This document shows positions 56,269 to 64,000 of a stretch of DNA of 64,000 nucleotides, piece by piece. The DNA lies in the NCBI RefSeq assembly GCF_018603905.1, contig NZ_JAHFZZ010000016.1, forward strand, positions 124,001 through 188,000, written 5' to 3'. Below the pieces are notes generated by a model, which was not told the DNA's origin, made no database searches, and worked only from the letters and a program-made list of their open reading frames with translations. The translations under genes were made by a program, and so were the position numbers. Each line of letters starts with the position of its first letter. Within the stretch, counting starts at the first letter, position 1. This stretch comes from Nonomuraea sp. NEAU-A123. GTDB taxonomy: Bacteria > Actinomycetota > Actinomycetes > Streptosporangiales > Streptosporangiaceae.

Positions 56269-59115
56269 ATGACCAAGGACTTGCGGTTCGCCGTGTTGGG
56301 GCCGTTGCGGGGCTGGCGAGGTGAGGAGCCGCTGGATCTCGGTCGCCCGCAGCAGCAGGCGTTGCTGGCGCTGTTGCTGCTGCGGCAGGGCCGGGCACTG
56401 TCCGACGAGGCGATCGTGGATGGGCTGTGGGGTCAGGCGCCGCCCGCGCGGCCGACGCACGCGATGCGGATTCTGGTCTCGCGGTTGCGGCCGGTTCTGG
56501 AGCCGAACGGGTCACCTTGGAAGGTGCTGACCACGGTCTCCGGCGGCTACGCACTGCGGCTTCCGCCTGGCGCGTTGGACGCCGCGGTGTTCGAGGAACG
56601 AGTGGAGGCGGCCGACAAGGCCCGGGCCGCCGGCGAGCTGAGCCGAGCCAGGGACCTGCTGTCCGAGGCGCTCGCGCTGTGGTCCGGTGTTCCGTTGCTG
56701 GGACTGCCGGGGCCGCTGGCCGAGACTCATCGAGCCCGGCTGACCGAACGCCGGCTACTGGCCCTGGAACAGCGGCTGGAGCTGGACCTGGAGTTGGGTC
56801 GTCACCATGAGCTGATCGCGGAGCTGACGTCATTGTCCGAGGAGTTCCCGTTGCGGGAGCGCCTGCGAGGGCTGTTGATGCTCGCTCTGTACCGGTCCGG
56901 ACGCCAGGCCGAGGCGCTGGCGGTCCACGCCGGCACGCGCAGGTTGCTCGCGGACGAGCTCGGCGTCGACCCCGGTCCCGAACTCACCGCCCTCCACCAG
57001 GCGATACTGCGCGCCGACCCGGCACTGACCGCTCCTGTTCAGGCGCCTGCCCGTACGGTTCCCGCCCAGCTTCCCGCCGACGTCGTCGATTTCACCGGAC
57101 GGCAGGCGTTGGTCGGCGAGCTGACCGGCCTGCTGCACGAGGGCGCGAGCCTGGTGATCTCCTCGGTGTCGGGGATCGGCGGCGTCGGCAAGACCGCGCT
57201 GGCCGTCCACGTGGCCCATCTGGTCCGCGACCGCTATCCCGACGGGCAGCTTTATGTGGATCTGCGCGGCGTCGAGTCGGCTCCGCTGGCACCGGCGGTC
57301 GTGCTCGCGGCGTTCCTCCGTGCGCTGGGCGTCGCCGGTGACGCCATCCCCGAGGATCTGGAAGAGCGTGCCGCGCTGTACCGCACCACGCTGGCGAACC
57401 TGCGGATGCTGGTCGTCCTGGACAACGCGGCCGACGCCGCCCAGGTCCGCCCACTGCTGCCGGGTGCGACCGCGAGCGGGGTCGTCATCACCAGCCGGGC
57501 CAGACTGACCGGTCTCAACGCCGACCGGATGATCGGTCTGGAGGCGCTCACGACCGGCGAGGCGCTGGAGTTGTTCACCCGCATCGTCGGGACCGCCCGC
57601 GTCGCCGCCGAACGCCAGGCCGCCGAGCAGGTGGTCGCCGCCTGCGCCTGCCTGCCGCTCGCGGTCCGCATCGCCGCCTCCAGGCTGGCGGCGCGGCCGG
57701 GGTGGACGATCGCCTCGCTGGTCGGCCGGCTCGCCGACCAGCGCCGCCGATTAGCGGAGCTACGCACTGGCGACCTGGCGATGGAGGCCACCTTCTCCCT
57801 GGGGTACGGCCAGTTGGACGTCGGTCAGGCCAGGGCGTTCCGGCTGCTGGCCGTACCGGATGGCGATGACTTCTCGGTGGCCGCGGCGGCGGCCGTACTG
57901 GATCTGGAAGACTGGGTGGCGGAAGACCTGTGCGAGTCGCTGGCGGACGCCGGCCTGCTGGAAGCCCCGAGTCCGGGCCGCTACCGCTATCACGACCTGC
58001 TCAAACTGTACGCTCGCGGCCTTCCCGAGCAGGACCGGGACGCGGCGTTGCACCGGCTCGTCGACTTCTACCTGGCCACCGCCAGAAACGCCCAGTCACT
58101 GCTGGAGCCGGACGCGCTCTCGACCGCCCGGCAGTCGCCCACCGCCTCGCCCGGCCTGGCCTTCACCGGCCATCCGACGGTGGAGGGGTGGCTGGACGCC
58201 GAGGTGGCCAACCTGTTCCACACGACCCTGCAGGCCGCGTCCGATCCGGCCGTGGCGGATCTGCTGTACGTGCTGCTGTACGTGGCACGGGTGCACTTGC
58301 GATGGGAGCAGATCAGGCAGATCGCCCAGGCGATCGCACGGGCCTCGGCCGAGCGAGGCGACCGGCGCAGCCACGGGCTGGCCCGTACGGCTGTCGCGGC
58401 GATGCTCATCTATCAGCGGTCGCTCAAGGAGGGCGTCGAGGAGGGGACGGCGGCCCTCGCGCTGGGTCGTGCGATGGGCGACCCGGTGATCGTGGTGGAG
58501 AACCTGCAGGTGCTCGGCTCCGCGGCGATGATCCAGCGTGACTACGAGGCCGCCATCGGTCATCTCACCGAGGCGCTCTCCCTCCATCGCGAGCTGGGCG
58601 ACGTGACAGGAGTAGGGGCGGCGCTGGGGGTCATGTCCCGGGCCTGCCTGGCGCTGGGCAGGCATGACGAGGCCGTCGACCTGGCCAGGCAGGGCGTGGA
58701 GCTGGTGCGGGAGACGGGCCGCTCGCGGGATCTCGGCACCCGCCTGTACGACCTCGGCATCGTGCTGCACGGGGTCGGCCGGTGCGATGAGGCGGTCGAG
58801 GCCTGGGCGGAATCGCTGATGCGGCACCGGGCCGCCGGTGATCGCCTGATGGAGGGCGGCGCCCTGTTCCGGCTGGCCGAATGCCATCTGGCGGCGGGCC
58901 TGTTCGACGAGGCCAGGGTACGGGCGGAAGAGGCCGTGGCGGTGAACGTCGAGATCGACGCCGCCTGGGAACAGGCTCGGGCGCTGACCACACTCGGCAA
59001 GGCGCTGTCCCGGCTGGGCCAGGAGGAGAGCGGCCGAGCCCGGCTGCGGGAGGCCTTGGAGATCTTCGAGCGCCTCGACGTTCCCGAGGCGGAGGACGTA
59101 CGGGCGATGCTCTGA
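56269..59115 (+). CDS. AfsR/SARP-family transcriptional regulator with NB-ARC and TPR
   Basis: The 948-residue protein has a winged-helix domain (about 5-98: FAVLGPLRGWRGEEPLDLGRPQQQALLALLLL), a BTAD (about 103-252, ending DELGVDPGPELTALHQAILRADPAL), an NB-ARC domain from about 275 with Walker A SGIGGVGKTA (301-310) and MLVVLDNAAD, and TPR repeats over the last 300 residues (for example YEAAIGHLTEALSLHRELGDVTG). GGAGGAGGG precedes the ATG. It resembles the regulator at 20843-23875 in layout but differs in sequence. Two alpha/beta hydrolases follow on the same strand and may be its targets. Confidence 0.9.
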   Translation: MTKDLRFAVLGPLRGWRGEEPLDLGRPQQQALLALLLLRQGRALSDEAIVDGLWGQAPPARPTHAMRILVSRLRPVLEPNGSPWKVLTTVSGGYALRLPPGALDAAVFEERVEAADKARAAGELSRARDLLSEALALWSGVPLLGLPGPLAETHRARLTERRLLALEQRLELDLELGRHHELIAELTSLSEEFPLRERLRGLLMLALYRSGRQAEALAVHAGTRRLLADELGVDPGPELTALHQAILRADPALTAPVQAPARTVPAQLPADVVDFTGRQALVGELTGLLHEGASLVISSVSGIGGVGKTALAVHVAHLVRDRYPDGQLYVDLRGVESAPLAPAVVLAAFLRALGVAGDAIPEDLEERAALYRTTLANLRMLVVLDNAADAAQVRPLLPGATASGVVITSRARLTGLNADRMIGLEALTTGEALELFTRIVGTARVAAERQAAEQVVAACACLPLAVRIAASRLAARPGWTIASLVGRLADQRRRLAELRTGDLAMEATFSLGYGQLDVGQARAFRLLAVPDGDDFSVAAAAAVLDLEDWVAEDLCESLADAGLLEAPSPGRYRYHDLLKLYARGLPEQDRDAALHRLVDFYLATARNAQSLLEPDALSTARQSPTASPGLAFTGHPTVEGWLDAEVANLFHTTLQAASDPAVADLLYVLLYVARVHLRWEQIRQIAQAIARASAERGDRRSHGLARTAVAAMLIYQRSLKEGVEEGTAALALGRAMGDPVIVVENLQVLGSAAMIQRDYEAAIGHLTEALSLHRELGDVTGVGAALGVMSRACLALGRHDEAVDLARQGVELVRETGRSRDLGTRLYDLGIVLHGVGRCDEAVEAWAESLMRHRAAGDRLMEGGALFRLAECHLAAGLFDEARVRAEEAVAVNVEIDAAWEQARALTTLGKALSRLGQEESGRARLREALEIFERLDVPEAEDVRAML

Positions 59116-59164
59116 CGGTCGCGTGGCAGTCGGTTGGCAGTCGAGCTCCGTCACCGTTGTCCAC

Positions 59165-60061
59165 ATGACAGAGACCGCTGTGGAAAAAGTAACCTTCGAC
59201 GCCGACGGCGTCACCCTCGCCGGGCACCTGCACCTGCCCGCCACGGCCGACCGCGGACTGCCCGCGGTCGTGGTGGCAGGGGCGTGGACCTCGGTAAAGG
59301 AGCAGATGGCCGGGCTGTACGCGCGGCGCCTGGCCGAGCGCGGTTTCACCGCGCTGGCCTTCGACTTCACCGGGTTCGGCGAGTCGGGCGGTGAGCCGCG
59401 TGACGTGGAGTCGCCTTCACTGAAGGTGAAGGACCTGATCCACGCCGTCAGCTTCCTCTCCTCCCAGGACCGGGTGGCCCCCGCCAGGATCGGCGCGCTG
59501 GGCATCTGCGCCGGTGGCGCGTTCGCCGCGGTTGCCGCCGCGGACGATCCCCGCATCGCCTCGCTGGCCCTGGTCGCGCCCGGCCTGCAGGACGGCGAGC
59601 TGATGCGGCTCGCCCTCGGCGGCGAGGCGGCCTTCACAGCGCGATTGGCGGCAGGACAGCGGGCCCGCGCGCACTTCGAGGCGACCGGCGAGGTCGAGTA
59701 CGTGCTCGGAGTCAGCGAAACCGACTCAACGGCTGCGATGTTCGGCCCGTACGCCTACTATCTGGACCCCGCCAGGGGCGCCATCCCCGAGTGGGGGAAC
59801 AGGTGGGCGACCATGGCCTGGGCCGAATGGCTGACCTTCGAGCCGCAACCGTCCGCGGACCGCATCACCGCGCCCGTGCTCATCGTGCACAGCGAGAGCG
59901 CCGGGATCCCGGTGGGCGCGCGCCGGTTCGCCGACCGGCTGACCGGAGCCAGAGAGCTGGTCTGGCTGGAGGGCCGCGGCCAGTTCGACTTCTACGACAC
60001 CGAGCCCACGGTCACCGAATCCGTGGACAACGTCGCCCGCCACCTGCACGCCACCCTCTAA
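59165..60061 (+). CDS. Alpha/beta hydrolase with cysteine nucleophile
   Basis: The 298-residue protein has an alpha/beta hydrolase fold of the YcjY/dienelactone-hydrolase type: LPAVVVAGAWTSVKEQMAGLYARRLAERGFTALAFDFTGFGESGG, then the nucleophile elbow ALGICAGGAF, with Cys115 instead of Ser. The usual His of the triad (in a GxxHxDxYD-like motif) is replaced: the sequence is EGRGQFDFYD, with Gln273 at that place. So either the chemistry differs or it is not hydrolytic. The acidic residue lies in VHSESAG. ATG at 59165 is chosen; the longer frame from 59123 lacks a site. It is the first of two hydrolase genes, two bases apart. Confidence 0.75.
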   Translation: MTETAVEKVTFDADGVTLAGHLHLPATADRGLPAVVVAGAWTSVKEQMAGLYARRLAERGFTALAFDFTGFGESGGEPRDVESPSLKVKDLIHAVSFLSSQDRVAPARIGALGICAGGAFAAVAAADDPRIASLALVAPGLQDGELMRLALGGEAAFTARLAAGQRARAHFEATGEVEYVLGVSETDSTAAMFGPYAYYLDPARGAIPEWGNRWATMAWAEWLTFEPQPSADRITAPVLIVHSESAGIPVGARRFADRLTGARELVWLEGRGQFDFYDTEPTVTESVDNVARHLHATL

Positions 60062-60063
60062 GG

Positions 60064-61323
60064 ATGAATGTGAGTTTCCTACGTAGCGCCCTGGTGGCGG
60101 TGATGGCGGCGGCCTCAATGTCGGCACCAGTGACCGTCGTACACGCCGACGAGTGCGACCAGGCCTGTCAGGTCAGCTGGGCATGGGCGGCGCAGCAGCA
60201 GAACGCGTTGCCCCGCACCGGTTTCTACGACGCGCCCGACCCGCTGCGGTGGGGACCGCTGGGGGCGTTGATCCGCAAGCAGGAGACCAGCGAGTACGTG
60301 GTCGAGGGCAAGCCCGTGACGGCCACGCGAGTGCTCTACCACTCGCGAACCTCCGCGGGACGAGACGTCGCGGCGTCCGGGGTGGTGCTCGTGCCGCAGG
60401 ACCGCCCCCGGCCCCGTGGCGGATGGAAGGTCGTCGTGGACGCGCACGGTGCGAGCGGCATCGGCACCGCCTGCGCGCCATCTCTGATGCGGGACCTGTA
60501 CCACGGCAACCAGATGATGCGGTTCCTGGAGCAGGGCTATGCCGTTGTCGCACCCGACTACGCCGGTCTCGGCACGACGGGAAGGCCGGAGCTCCTCAAC
60601 AAGGCCGCGCAAGCCGCCGACCTGGTCGGCGCGGTCCGTTCCGCCTCGCGGGCCGTACTCGGCCTCTCCCGCCAGTGGGTGCTGTGGGGCCACTCGCAGG
60701 GCGGCGGCGCGGCCCTGGCCGCCGCCGAGCGGCAGGCCCGCGAGCCCGAGCCCGGCTACCTCGGCACGGTCGTCACCTCGCCCGCCGCCGACCTCGCCGC
60801 GCTGGTCGACCACCTCGCCGTGACCGCCCCCTACGGCGGTTTCGTACCGATCATCGCCGAAGGGGCCGCCTACAGCGACGCGAGCATCCGCCCCGATGAG
60901 CTGCTCACCCAGGCCGCTCTCCAACGCCTGAACACCGTCCGCAGCGGCTGCCTCAATGTCGCCGTCGCCGTGTACTCCGACCTGATCGGCCCCACCCTCG
61001 TCCAGGCCGGCTGGCTGTCGAACCCGGCGTTCACCGGCTATCTGCGAGACAACACCCTCGGCCGAGCCCGCGTCGCCGGGCCTGTCCTGTTCCTGCAGGG
61101 CGACGCCGACACCGTCACTCCGCGCGCCGTGGCCGACCGGGTCGCGGCCGACCTTTGCCGCACGGGCTCCGCCATCGAGTATCGGACCTACCCCGGTCTG
61201 GAGCACGACACCTGGGGCGGCTCCACCGGCATCGACGACGGCGCGATGCCCGACATCCTCGCCTGGACCAAGGCACGCTTCGCGAGCCTCCCGGCCGCGT
61301 CAACCTGCCTCAGGGACTCGTGA
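60064..61323 (+). CDS. Secreted lipase/esterase-like alpha/beta hydrolase
   Basis: The 419-residue protein has a signal peptide (about 1-28, ending VHA) and a secretory-lipase-type hydrolase: VVDAHGASGIGTACAPS as the oxyanion region, APDYAGLGTTGRPELLNKAAQAADLVGAVRSA, the elbow VLWGHSQGGGAALAAAE with Ser211, Asp in LFLQGDADTVTPR and His in YPGLEHDTWGG. All triad members are present. Secretory lipases of this group act on short acyl esters. It starts two bases after the Cys-hydrolase stop, so they are cotranscribed. Confidence 0.85.
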   Translation: MNVSFLRSALVAVMAAASMSAPVTVVHADECDQACQVSWAWAAQQQNALPRTGFYDAPDPLRWGPLGALIRKQETSEYVVEGKPVTATRVLYHSRTSAGRDVAASGVVLVPQDRPRPRGGWKVVVDAHGASGIGTACAPSLMRDLYHGNQMMRFLEQGYAVVAPDYAGLGTTGRPELLNKAAQAADLVGAVRSASRAVLGLSRQWVLWGHSQGGGAALAAAERQAREPEPGYLGTVVTSPAADLAALVDHLAVTAPYGGFVPIIAEGAAYSDASIRPDELLTQAALQRLNTVRSGCLNVAVAVYSDLIGPTLVQAGWLSNPAFTGYLRDNTLGRARVAGPVLFLQGDADTVTPRAVADRVAADLCRTGSAIEYRTYPGLEHDTWGGSTGIDDGAMPDILAWTKARFASLPAASTCLRDS

Positions 61324-61365
61324 TCACCGAACCCACGGATGAGGACGGCCATGGTCTAGTGATCG

Positions 61366-62244
61366 TCAGCAGACAGGGGGCCGTCCCGCCCGGGTGAGCC
61401 GGGCCACCGTGGACCAGCGCATCGGTGTGCGGGTGCCGTACCCTCCGCGCAGCCCCTCCGCGAGTCCGGCAAGGGAAGCGCGTAACGCCGCAGGGTCTCG
61501 GAAGCGCCACAGGGTCGTCAGGGCCCAGATGGCGAGGTTGAGGGGGATCAGCGGGGCGGGCAGGTTGCGGAGTGCCAGCCAGACCCGGTTGCGGGCGTTG
61601 AGACGGTAGAAGTTCGCATGGCGGGCTGGGTCGGTGGCTGGGTGATGAACGATGACATCGGGCGCGTAGTGGCCGATGCAACCGCGGTCCCACAGCCGCC
61701 AGGCCAGGTCGACTCCCTCGTGAAAGAGGAAGAAATGGCCGGGCCACCCGCCGACGGCCTCGAACAGGTCGCGGCGGACCATGACGACGCCCTCGGCCAT
61801 GACGGTCACGGTGCCGCTCCGGTCGGGGTGAGAGACACGCAGGCGGGGCACCCAGCGCCGCAGGGTGCGGCCGGTGACCGGGTCGGCGATGCGCGGCTGG
61901 ACGAAGGCGCGGCGTGGGTCGCGGGTGAACTCCGCCGCGAGGCGGAGCAGCGAGTCGGGAGCGGGGAGTACGGCGTCGTTGTCGAAGAAGAAGAACAGGT
62001 CGCCTTTCACGTTGGCGGCGCCCACGTTGCGTCCCTCGGGAATGCCCACGTTCGTCGGCAGTTCGACGGTCCGCACGCCGCCCGGCACCTGGTCCGGTGT
62101 GCAGCCGTTGCCGACCACCACCACGTCCAGGTCGACGCCTTGCTGGGCGAGCAGGGAGTGCATCGCGACGGAGAACTCTTCGGGCCGGTCGTTCATGGTC
62201 AGGACCACGACGCCGACCGTGGGGCGCGGGGTGCCAGTGCTCAC
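61366..62244 (-). CDS. Family 2 glycosyltransferase
   Basis: The 292-residue protein is a GT2 (GT-A fold) transferase: VGVVVLTMNDRPEEFSVAMHSLLAQQGVDLDVVVVGNG, then NVGIPEGRNVGAANVKGDLFFFFDNDAVL, where DND is the metal-binding acidic motif. GGWPGHFFLFHEGVDLAWRLWDRG holds the catalytic-base region (the usual ED replaced by EG-D). A C-terminal helical tail with hydrophobic stretch (about 225-250) may associate with the membrane. Acceptor and donor are unknown; rhamnosyl-type transferases are similar. The GTG start has AAAGGAAG upstream. Confidence 0.85.
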   Translation of the reverse strand: MSTGTPRPTVGVVVLTMNDRPEEFSVAMHSLLAQQGVDLDVVVVGNGCTPDQVPGGVRTVELPTNVGIPEGRNVGAANVKGDLFFFFDNDAVLPAPDSLLRLAAEFTRDPRRAFVQPRIADPVTGRTLRRWVPRLRVSHPDRSGTVTVMAEGVVMVRRDLFEAVGGWPGHFFLFHEGVDLAWRLWDRGCIGHYAPDVIVHHPATDPARHANFYRLNARNRVWLALRNLPAPLIPLNLAIWALTTLWRFRDPAALRASLAGLAEGLRGGYGTRTPMRWSTVARLTRAGRPPVC

Positions 62245-62280
62245 TGGTCTTCCTTTGCTGCCTCAGGCGCGCTGGTACCA

Positions 62281-62330
62281 ACGACGTCATATTCGTTCGG
62301 CCACCGCTCACCGTGTCGCCATGACGTCGT
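62281..62330. promoter_or_regulatory. Widely spaced perfect 10-bp inverted repeat upstream of GT2
   Basis: ACGACGTCAT (62281-62290) is repeated inverted as ATGACGTCGT (62321-62330), with 30 bases between. It lies 37-86 bases upstream of the GT2 start in a 228-base gap between divergent genes. It could be a two-site operator; as an RNA hairpin the loop would be large. Confidence 0.4.
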
Positions 62331-62472
62331 CACACCACGGACGCCCCACCTTAATAGGCGGAGATGGTCGGCGGGGGCCGATCGGACCGCGCGTGGCAAG
62401 ATGTCGATGCACCCAGGCACCACCTTCGACCATCGCGCCGGCGTGGAGACGTTCTAGCGAGAGGGAGGACGC

Positions 62473-62832
62473 GTGACAGTGGCACGAGTACTGGTGGTCG
62501 GCCTCGATCCCGCCGAGATCCAGGGCTGGGACCCGGAGCCGATCCAGGCGGCGATAGCACGCGGTCAGGCCCGTTTCGACGATCATGGCATCGAGGCCGA
62601 CTGGTGCCTGCTGGCACTCGACAAGAACCCCGAAGGAGCGCTCGTAGAGGCGCTGACCCGCGAACCCTACGGCTGCGTGGTGATCGGGGGCGGCATCCGC
62701 AAGCACGAGCCGCTACTCGAATTCTTCGAGAAGGCGGTCAACCTGGTCCGGCAGTACGCGCCCGACGCGGCCATCGCCTTCAACAGCAGCCCCGAGGACT
62801 GCGCCGACGCGGCTCTACGGTGGCTGCGCTGA
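62473..62832 (+). CDS. Conserved small protein, function unknown
   Basis: The 119-residue protein has a small alpha/beta (receiver- or Rossmann-like) outline: VLVVGLDPAEIQGWDPEPIQAAIARGQARFDDHGIEADWCLLAL, then EALTREPYGCVVIGGGIRKHEPLLEFFEKAVNLVRQYAPDAAIAFNSSPEDCADAALRWL. The GGGIRKHE segment looks like a conserved functional site. I recall similar proteins in several bacterial phyla, without a known function. GTG at 62473 has GGGAGG upstream. Its stop is immediately followed by an AraC remnant. Confidence 0.7.
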   Translation: MTVARVLVVGLDPAEIQGWDPEPIQAAIARGQARFDDHGIEADWCLLALDKNPEGALVEALTREPYGCVVIGGGIRKHEPLLEFFEKAVNLVRQYAPDAAIAFNSSPEDCADAALRWLR

Positions 62833-62921
62833 CCCAGCAGCTGTTCAAGGAGCACGTCGGCGTCCCGCCCAGCGTCTACCGCGACACGTTCGCCCGTACA
62901 TCCCAGACAATTACCGCCTGA
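62829..62921 (+). pseudogene. C-terminal remnant of an AraC/GlxA-type regulator
   Basis: Right at the stop of the preceding gene, in another frame, 30 codons encode LTQQLFKEHVGVPPSVYRDTFA followed by a short tail. This matches the last helix of AraC-family regulators, which recognises DNA and normally ends LGVSPxAYRRxF. Nothing upstream in this frame resembles the rest of an AraC protein. The fragment is probably what remains of a deleted gene. Confidence 0.6.
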
Positions 62922-62926
62922 GGCTC

Positions 62927-63316
62927 TTAAGGCGTGTCGACGTAAACACTGATTTCGATGAGGTTGCGGTCGGGGTCGCGCACGTAGACGCTTTCGATCG
63001 ACCCCAGGGCGCCGGTACGGTGGACCGGCCCCTCCTCGATCTCCACATTGTGCCTTGCCAACTCGGCCATGACCTGCTCCAGCGGGACTCCGCTGATCAG
63101 GCAGAGATCAGCGCTGCCGGGCACGGCGTGGGCGGCCTTCGGCTCGAACTCGCTGCCTGCCTCGTGCAAATTGATCTTTGATTGGCCGAACGCGAGCGCC
63201 TTGCGCCCGTCGCCGAAAGTGACCGGCTCCATGCCGAGAACGCGGCTGTAGAAGTCAACCGTCGCCGCCACATCGGCGACGGTCAGCACCAGGTGGTCGA
63301 GGCGGTCGATACGCAT
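62927..63316 (-). CDS. VOC-superfamily (glyoxalase/dioxygenase-like) protein
   Basis: The 129-residue protein has two beta-alpha-beta-beta-beta modules of the VOC fold: IDRLDHLVLTVADVAATVDFYSRVLGMEPVTF opens module 1 and SADLCLISGVPLEQVMAELARHNVEIEEGP opens module 2. Candidate metal ligands are His in LDHLVL, His in KINLHEAG and Glu in LIEISVY. It resembles the small 'virulence protein' VOC group, whose function is not known. ATG at 63316 has GAGGGGA upstream; a longer frame from 63355 lacks a site. Confidence 0.82.
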   Translation of the reverse strand: MRIDRLDHLVLTVADVAATVDFYSRVLGMEPVTFGDGRKALAFGQSKINLHEAGSEFEPKAAHAVPGSADLCLISGVPLEQVMAELARHNVEIEEGPVHRTGALGSIESVYVRDPDRNLIEISVYVDTP

Positions 63317-63388
63317 CAGGGATCCCCTCATCGCGGCAGGTGGCCATAGTGACACGCGCTTATGGCTTCTTTCCCATCGAAGCGGGGG

Positions 63389-64000
63389 TCAGTTCGACCG
63401 GCGGGCGACGGCCGGCATCAGGATGAAGGCGAACAGGGCGCACAGGATGCCCGTCGCGGCGCAGGCCCACCACAGCGCGTGGGCCTGGAACAGGACAGCG
63501 CCAGCGGCAGGCCCGGCGAAGCGGGCGATGGAGGTGGTCCAGCCGTACAGTGCCTGGTAGGTGCCGTGTGCGCCGCCGGGGGTGAGATCGGCGATCAGGG
63601 CCGCCTCGAAGCCCGCCATGCCGATCTCGCCGATCGACCACAGCACCACCGTGGCCACGTAGTGCCAGGGCCGACTGGCCACGCCGGTCAGCGCGAGGCC
63701 GACGCCCACCACGGTCATGGAGACGCCGAGGACCGGCAGGCGGGGCAGCCGGGACAGCCAGGTGATGAACAGCGGCTGGAAGATCACCACGATGGCGCCG
63801 TTGACGGTGATGAGCAGCCCGTAGAAGGAGGCCGGGAGCCCGTCGGCGGCCAGGGCCAGGGGCAGCGCGTACGAGGCCTGCGCGTACAGGATCAGGCCGA
63901 TCAGCAGGAAGATCAGCGCGGCCAGCAGCACCCGGTCGCGGGCCGCGATCGCGTACCCGTTGCGCGCGGGCTTGGGCGCGGCTTTGTCGTGGCCGCGCGG
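63389..64000 (-). CDS. MFS transporter, C-terminal part (cut by window end)
   Basis: The frame is open to the last base of the window, giving about 200 residues of the C-terminal half of a major facilitator. Six membrane helices are visible, preceded by a basic cytoplasmic loop (KAAPKPARNG and AARDRV) that is the central loop of MFS proteins. LPRLPVLGVSMTVVGVGLAL and GGAHGTYQALYGWTTSIARFAGPAAG are typical helix 8-9 and helix 11 segments. The pattern suggests a drug or metabolite exporter. The N-terminal six helices lie beyond the window. Confidence 0.85.
   Translation of the reverse strand, partial: PRGHDKAAPKPARNGYAIAARDRVLLAALIFLLIGLILYAQASYALPLALAADGLPASFYGLLITVNGAIVVIFQPLFITWLSRLPRLPVLGVSMTVVGVGLALTGVASRPWHYVATVVLWSIGEIGMAGFEAALIADLTPGGAHGTYQALYGWTTSIARFAGPAAGAVLFQAHALWWACAATGILCALFAFILMPAVARRSN

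Noticed and set aside
1..64000. tRNA, rRNA, CRISPR arrays, insertion sequences or integrase/att sites
   Set aside because: I looked for cloverleaf-like ends, regularly spaced repeats and transposase motifs and found none that I could support.

Overview
This 64 kb window comes from a high-GC Gram-positive chromosome, most likely an actinomycete of the Streptosporangiales (Nonomuraea or Streptosporangium type). The sequence is very GC-rich throughout, GTG and TTG starts are common, and the gene content is typical of actinomycetes: two AfsR/SARP-type regulators, a mycothiol-dependent enzyme family, a DUF5994-like domain, an actinobacterial LPMO and a WXG100-like toxin operon. The placement is inferred from gene content. 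I see no rRNA, tRNA, CRISPR array, insertion sequence or plasmid/phage hallmark.

Layout. Positions 1-5.2 kb hold a LysR regulator cut by the window edge, an AhpD-like protein, a mycothiol-dependent enzyme, and a two-gene secreted sugar-oxidation unit (PQQ-type sugar dehydrogenase plus Tat-exported isomerase). From 5.4 to 20 kb lie mostly membrane and signalling genes: a lipoprotein/membrane pair, a membrane-anchored ricin-type lectin with an odd helical cytoplasmic region, a GT39 transferase, a NarL-type two-component system, polyphosphate kinase 2, a STAS protein, a LysR regulator, a YihY and an AI-2E-type membrane protein, and a DUF5994-GNAT fusion. From 20 to 26.8 kb (minus strand) lie a VanX-like dipeptidase, a large AfsR-like regulator, and a GH42 beta-galactosidase operon carrying its own GntR regulator and a small coupled ORF.

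The most interesting locus is 26.9-31.5 kb. Four tightly packed genes encode a YbaB-like protein, a WXG100-like protein, a 1167-residue polymorphic-toxin-like protein and a small partner protein. The large protein combines an N-terminal WXG100-like and membrane region, a glycine/histidine repeat linker, a Cys/Asp domain, a PI3/4-kinase/HipA-like kinase core and a C-terminal amidoligase domain. This looks like a secreted effector that could phosphorylate and then ligate a substrate; that function is inference.

From 31.5 to 37 kb comes secreted polysaccharide machinery (a membrane-anchored AA10 LPMO and a CBM-CBM-FnIII-DUF1080 protein), a nitronate monooxygenase and a C39-like peptidase. From 36.7 to 45 kb lie an orphan histidine kinase, an Ada/AlkA-type repair protein, an MFS exporter, a receptor Ser/Thr kinase, a deletion scar joining the tails of a lost SDR/TetR divergent pair, and an APC permease. 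From 45 to 54 kb is a carbohydrate-regulation island: two paralogous DeoR regulators, a GH106-like hydrolase, an AraC regulator, an unknown secreted protein and a TIM-barrel probable glycosidase. Two of its intergenic regions share a 13-bp operator-like motif. From 54 to 64 kb lie a serine hydrolase, a MerR/TipA-like regulator, a second AfsR-like regulator followed by two alpha/beta hydrolases, a family 2 glycosyltransferase, a small conserved protein, an AraC remnant, a VOC protein and an MFS gene cut by the window end.

Seven clear intergenic hairpins look like terminators, most of them between convergent genes. Starts were chosen from ribosome binding sites and family alignment from memory; no database search was possible.
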